From the NCBI GenBank assembly GCA_012837565.1, contig DUQY01000149.1:1-9559 (forward strand): a stretch of DNA of 9,559 bases. The letters are read 5' to 3'. The translations under genes were made by a program, and so were the position numbers. The notes beneath the pieces were generated by a model. The model ran no database searches and was not told the DNA's origin. It worked only from the letters and a program-made list of their open reading frames with translations. Below, piece after piece: positions 7,150 to 9,559 of the stretch. This DNA comes from Bacteroidales bacterium. Its GTDB lineage: Bacteria > Bacteroidota > Bacteroidia > Bacteroidales > P3. Position 1 is the stretch's first letter. Each line of letters begins with the position of its first letter.

Positions 7150-8268
7150 TTAGTTTTGTAGTAGCTTTACAATGCTTTTTGCAACCTTATTGCTTGCTCC
7201 CGCTTCGCCTAGCATTATCTTTAGGTTAGAATAATTCATCTCTATCTCTGTTCTATATCCTTCGTCGTAGGCTATTCTTCTAAATTCTTTTTCTAGGTTG
7301 TCTTCGTTCCAGTCTTTTTGAAGTAGTTCAACCACTGCTGGTCTGTCGAGTATTAGGTTTACAAGCGAAACGTATTTAAGTTTAACTAGCATCTTACCTA
7401 TTGCAAACGATATTGGGTTTCCCTTATAGCAAACAACCTCTGGCACATTGAAAAGTGCTGTTTCAAGGGTTGCAGTTCCTGAGCAGACAATTGCTGCATA
7501 GGACACGCTAAGAATGGAATAGATTTGGTTATAGATTATCTTTACGTCCTTACCATCCATAAACTTTCTGTAAAACTCTTCTTTGTGGGTGTGAAGTCCT
7601 GCAATGACGAAATCGAAGTCAGGGAACTTTTCAACAAGCGTCATTTGAACGGAAAGAATTTTCTTTATTTCTTGTATCCTACTGCCTGGCAAAAGTGCTA
7701 TTATTGGTTTTTCGCCTAGCTTGTTTTCTGCCAAAAAGGCTTCTTTGTCTTGGGTTTGGGAATAGTCTTGTATCTCGTCAAGGAGTGGATTACCATAGTA
7801 TTCTACGTCTAGGTCGTGCTTTTTGAAGAAATCCTGTTCGAATGGGAATATTACATAGAGTCTGGTTAATACCTTCTTCATTAACTTTATTCTTCCTTTT
7901 TTCCATGCCCATACTTTTGGAGATATATAGTATATGGTTTTGATGCCTTTAAAGTGGCAGAAAGATGCTATTCGGAGGTTGAAACCTGGATAGTCAACAA
8001 ATATAACTGCATCTGGTTTGTAGTTAAGGATGTCTTTCTTACAGAATCTTAGGTTTGTTAGAATGGTTTTAAGGTTTGCTATTACCTCAACAAACCCCAT
8101 AAAGCTAAGGTCTTTGATATGCTTAACAAGGGTTCCGCCCTCTTTTGCCATATTATCACCTCCCCAAAACCTAAACTCTGCATCTTCGTCCTTCGCTTTT
8201 AAGCCTTTCATAAGGAAAGAGGCATGTAAATCTCCTGAAACCTCACCTGCAATTATATAATATTTCAT
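7150..8268 (-). CDS. lpxB: Lipid-A-disaccharide synthase
   Basis: LpxB, a GT19 glycosyltransferase on the inner membrane surface, joins UDP-2,3-diacylglucosamine and lipid X to give the lipid A disaccharide. The 372 residues match the usual length of about 380. Motifs in order are the N-terminal IIAGEVSGDLHA (residues 5-16), RFWGGDNM (33-40), VDYPGFNLRIA (91-101), YYISPKVWAWK (113-123), the central YGNPLLDE (158-165), LLPGSRIQEI (192-201) and CSGTATLETAL (262-271), the last two in the UDP-sugar-binding half. Its presence shows a Gram-negative, lipid A-making cell. The ATG at 8268 lies 2 nt after the stop of the preceding membrane protein gene, so translation is probably coupled. No truncation or missing motif is seen. 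Confidence 0.97.
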   Translation of the reverse strand: MKYYIIAGEVSGDLHASFLMKGLKAKDEDAEFRFWGGDNMAKEGGTLVKHIKDLSFMGFVEVIANLKTILTNLRFCKKDILNYKPDAVIFVDYPGFNLRIASFCHFKGIKTIYYISPKVWAWKKGRIKLMKKVLTRLYVIFPFEQDFFKKHDLDVEYYGNPLLDEIQDYSQTQDKEAFLAENKLGEKPIIALLPGSRIQEIKKILSVQMTLVEKFPDFDFVIAGLHTHKEEFYRKFMDGKDVKIIYNQIYSILSVSYAAIVCSGTATLETALFNVPEVVCYKGNPISFAIGKMLVKLKYVSLVNLILDRPAVVELLQKDWNEDNLEKEFRRIAYDEGYRTEIEMNYSNLKIMLGEAGASNKVAKSIVKLLQN

Positions 8269-8270
8269 AT

Positions 8271-8567
8271 CTATTTGGCAATTGTGTTAAAAACTCCTGA
8301 TGTGTATAGGAAGAAAAAGTATGGTATTAAGGTGAAAACAATTACTAGGACTATTGCTTTAGCTGATTTTATATATTCTATCTTAAAATACCATCTCATT
8401 AGAAGTATGGTTGGGATAAAAGAAAATAGGAATAGCTTAGGGTCGTCGTTATATGTTTTGGAAAAAAGACTTAAGCCTAAAAGTAAAATAATTGATGTTA
8501 AGATTATGGATATTATTCCAACCAAGGCTCCAAAACCATAATCGTCTTTTCGTAGTTTATTTATCAT
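8271..8567 (-). CDS. Small membrane protein between surE and lpxB
   Basis: This 98-residue protein of unknown function has three likely membrane helices: residues about 13-35 (GALVGIISIILTSIILLLGL), 46-61 (FLFSFIPTILLMRWYF) and 72-92 (IVLVIVFTLIPYFFFLYTSG). A short charged N-terminus (INKLRKDDYGF) and charged loops flank them. It has no cysteine and no enzyme motif I recognise. Its ATG shares one base with the surE stop codon (TAATG), and its stop is 2 nt before lpxB, so it is tightly coupled to both. That packing, together with ordinary composition, supports a real gene. A role near lipid A synthesis at the inner membrane would fit, but this rests on position only. Confidence 0.85.
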   Translation of the reverse strand: MINKLRKDDYGFGALVGIISIILTSIILLLGLSLFSKTYNDDPKLFLFSFIPTILLMRWYFKIEYIKSAKAIVLVIVFTLIPYFFFLYTSGVFNTIAK

Positions 8568-9325
8568 TATTGAAAACGATTTTTATATTTATCTATTACT
8601 TTATAGGCTGTGAAGTCTACCTGCTGTGGTGTTATTGCAATGTAGCCATCAGCCAGAGCGTGGTAGTCGGCTTCTTGGTTTTCGTCTTGAATATTATAGA
8701 CTCCTGTTAGCCAAAAATAACTATATCCCATAGGGTCTTGTCTTTCAACAAAGTCTTCATTCCAATATGCCTTTGCTTGGTGGCATACCTTAACTCCTTT
8801 AATGTCTTTGGCTGGTATATTAACATTTAAACAAGTCCCCTCATCTAGTCCATTTGCCAAAACTTCCTTTGTTATTTTCTCAATAAAAGGAATGGAATGG
8901 GCAAAATCAGCATCCGACTTATGGCAGTCGAGCGAAAAGCCAATGCTTGGAACACCTAATGCGCAACCCTCAAAAACTGCTGCCATGGTTCCTGAATATA
9001 TCGTGTTGATTGAAGCATTTGAGCCATGGTTTATGCCAGATACAAGTAGGTCTGGTTTTCTTTCTACCATAAGTTTATTAAATGCTATCTTAACAGCATC
9101 GACAGGGGTTCCACTACATATGTATGCGTTATAGCCCTCCTCTTCTGCTATTCTATGGTATCTTAAGGGTTCATTAACGGTTATAGAATGGCTCTTGCCA
9201 CTTTGCTGTGTCATGGGTGCAACAACAATAACATCTCCAAGCTTTTTCATCATTTCAACAAGCAACTCAATACCTTTGGAGCGGTAGCTATCATCATTGG
9301 TAACAAAAATCAATGGTCTTCTCAT
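8567..9325 (-). CDS. surE: 5'-nucleotidase SurE
   Basis: SurE is a metal-dependent phosphatase that removes phosphate from nucleoside 5'- and 3'-monophosphates in the cytoplasm. Starting at the ATG at 9325 it has 252 residues, the normal family length. The N-terminal FVTNDD carries the paired metal-binding aspartates; SGKSHSITVNEPLR holds the conserved serine region; CSGTPVDAVKIAF and DLLVSGINHGSN supply the third and fourth family motifs, the latter with a metal-binding Asn; YSGTMAAVFEGCALGVPSIGFS follows (key residues SGT and EG). The C-terminus (DGYIAITPQQVDFTAY) matches the tail strands. A TTG at 9334 would add three residues, but it lies too close to the predicted promoter and the family normally begins two or three residues before the first strand. 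It is first in the minus-strand operon and overlaps the next gene by one base. Confidence 0.96.
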   Translation of the reverse strand: MRRPLIFVTNDDSYRSKGIELLVEMMKKLGDVIVVAPMTQQSGKSHSITVNEPLRYHRIAEEEGYNAYICSGTPVDAVKIAFNKLMVERKPDLLVSGINHGSNASINTIYSGTMAAVFEGCALGVPSIGFSLDCHKSDADFAHSIPFIEKITKEVLANGLDEGTCLNVNIPAKDIKGVKVCHQAKAYWNEDFVERQDPMGYSYFWLTGVYNIQDENQEADYHALADGYIAITPQQVDFTAYKVIDKYKNRFQ

Positions 9326-9343
9326 ATAATTCAAAATAAGTTA

Positions 9344-9351
9344 CAAAGATA
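9344..9351 (-). promoter_or_regulatory. Predicted -7 promoter element for the surE operon
   Basis: On the minus strand the bases read TATCTTTG, a full match to the Bacteroidota -7 consensus TAnnTTTG. Transcription would start near 9337-9339, giving a leader of roughly 12-14 nt to the surE ATG. No clear TTG-type -33 element is seen upstream. The call rests on the consensus and position. Confidence 0.5.
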
Positions 9352-9364
9352 AGTATAAAAATAC

Positions 9365-9372
9365 TACTTTTG
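9365..9372 (+). promoter_or_regulatory. Predicted -7 promoter element for the GtrA-family gene
   Basis: TACTTTTG matches the Bacteroidota -7 consensus TAnnTTTG and lies 18 nt before the ATG at 9391. It stands back to back with the surE element, 13 bases away, so the two polymerase footprints would overlap. No clear -33 element is seen. A run of nine T (9382-9390) fills the end of the leader. Confidence 0.45.
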
Positions 9373-9390
9373 CATATTAAATTTTTTTTT

Positions 9391-9559
9391 ATGATAAAAC
9401 GCTTACTACTTCTGCCAATTCATCTTTTATGGAAGATTGAAAATAAATTTCTTAGGTTTCTTTTTGTTGGAGGAATAAATACTGCTTTCGGATATTTTCT
9501 ATTCATATTCCTAATTTGGATTGGGCTTCACTACACAATAGCTCTTTTAGTTTCTCAAA
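9391..9559 (+). CDS. GtrA-family membrane protein, 3' end outside window
   Basis: Only the first 56 residues are present. After a short basic and hydrophobic start (MIKRLLLLPIHLLWKIENK) comes RFLFVGGINTAFGYFLF, the hallmark opening of GtrA proteins (PF04138), and the first membrane helix; a second helix begins at about LHYTIALLVSQ. GtrA-type proteins are four-helix inner membrane proteins. They are thought to take part in moving or handling lipid-linked sugars for surface polysaccharide, often beside a glycosyltransferase. The frame is open to the window edge. It is divergent from surE, with a 65-base gap. The family call is good from the motif; substrate and complete length cannot be seen, and fusion to another domain downstream is possible. 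Confidence 0.82.
   Translation, partial: MIKRLLLLPIHLLWKIENKFLRFLFVGGINTAFGYFLFIFLIWIGLHYTIALLVSQ

Noticed and set aside
8567..9334. surE starting at TTG 9334
   Set aside because: The ATG at 9325 gives the usual SurE N-terminus, and the TTG would sit only a few bases from the predicted transcription start.

Overview
The window looks like core chromosome of a low-GC member of the Bacteroidota, probably Bacteroidales. The evidence is: a Rho factor with a long Lys/Glu-rich insert ahead of its RNA-binding domain; a homodimeric-type glycyl-tRNA synthetase; the set SurE, small membrane protein, LpxB and a SpoIID-like protein; almost no Shine-Dalgarno sequences; and sites matching the Bacteroidota -7 promoter consensus TAnnTTTG. 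Genus cannot be decided from this sequence. I see no rRNA, tRNA, insertion sequence, prophage or CRISPR array.

Layout. Bases 2-3488 (+ strand) carry the end of rho (its 5' end lies outside the window), a 107-residue protein of unknown function 4 nt behind it, and glyS, with a hairpin plus T-run at 3531-3555 closing the unit. Bases 3489-4097 are a 609-base non-coding gap between converging gene sets. It is empty up to about 3845, then holds an unusual array with a 21-base period (about 3847-3998), and ends with the terminator of the opposite operon. Bases 4098-9325 (- strand) form a tightly packed six-gene cluster read right to left: surE, a three-helix membrane protein, lpxB, a SpoIID/LytB-domain protein, an exported thioredoxin-fold protein and a cysteine desulfidase of the CyuA/UPF0597 family. 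From 9391 to the window edge a divergent GtrA-family membrane protein begins, with a short promoter region between it and surE.

How the genes fit together. The + strand block is information processing (transcription termination and tRNA charging). The - strand block is mostly cell envelope and housekeeping: lipid A disaccharide synthesis (LpxB), a probable peptidoglycan-acting SpoIID-like protein, a periplasmic thiol protein, nucleotide dephosphorylation (SurE) and cysteine breakdown. Spacing is a 1-base overlap, then 2, 8, 37 and 19 nt, which fits one transcript from the promoter near 9344-9351 to the hairpin at 4045-4067.

The item most worth a second look is the array in the convergent gap. 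Four AAAC-NNN-GTTT-type near-palindromes are centred exactly 21 bases apart, the fourth in reverse orientation. Three further 21-base units of different sequence follow in the same phase. Copies two and four form a perfect 20-base inverted repeat. I do not recognise it as a named element. The genes themselves belong to known families; I found no clear new multi-gene system.
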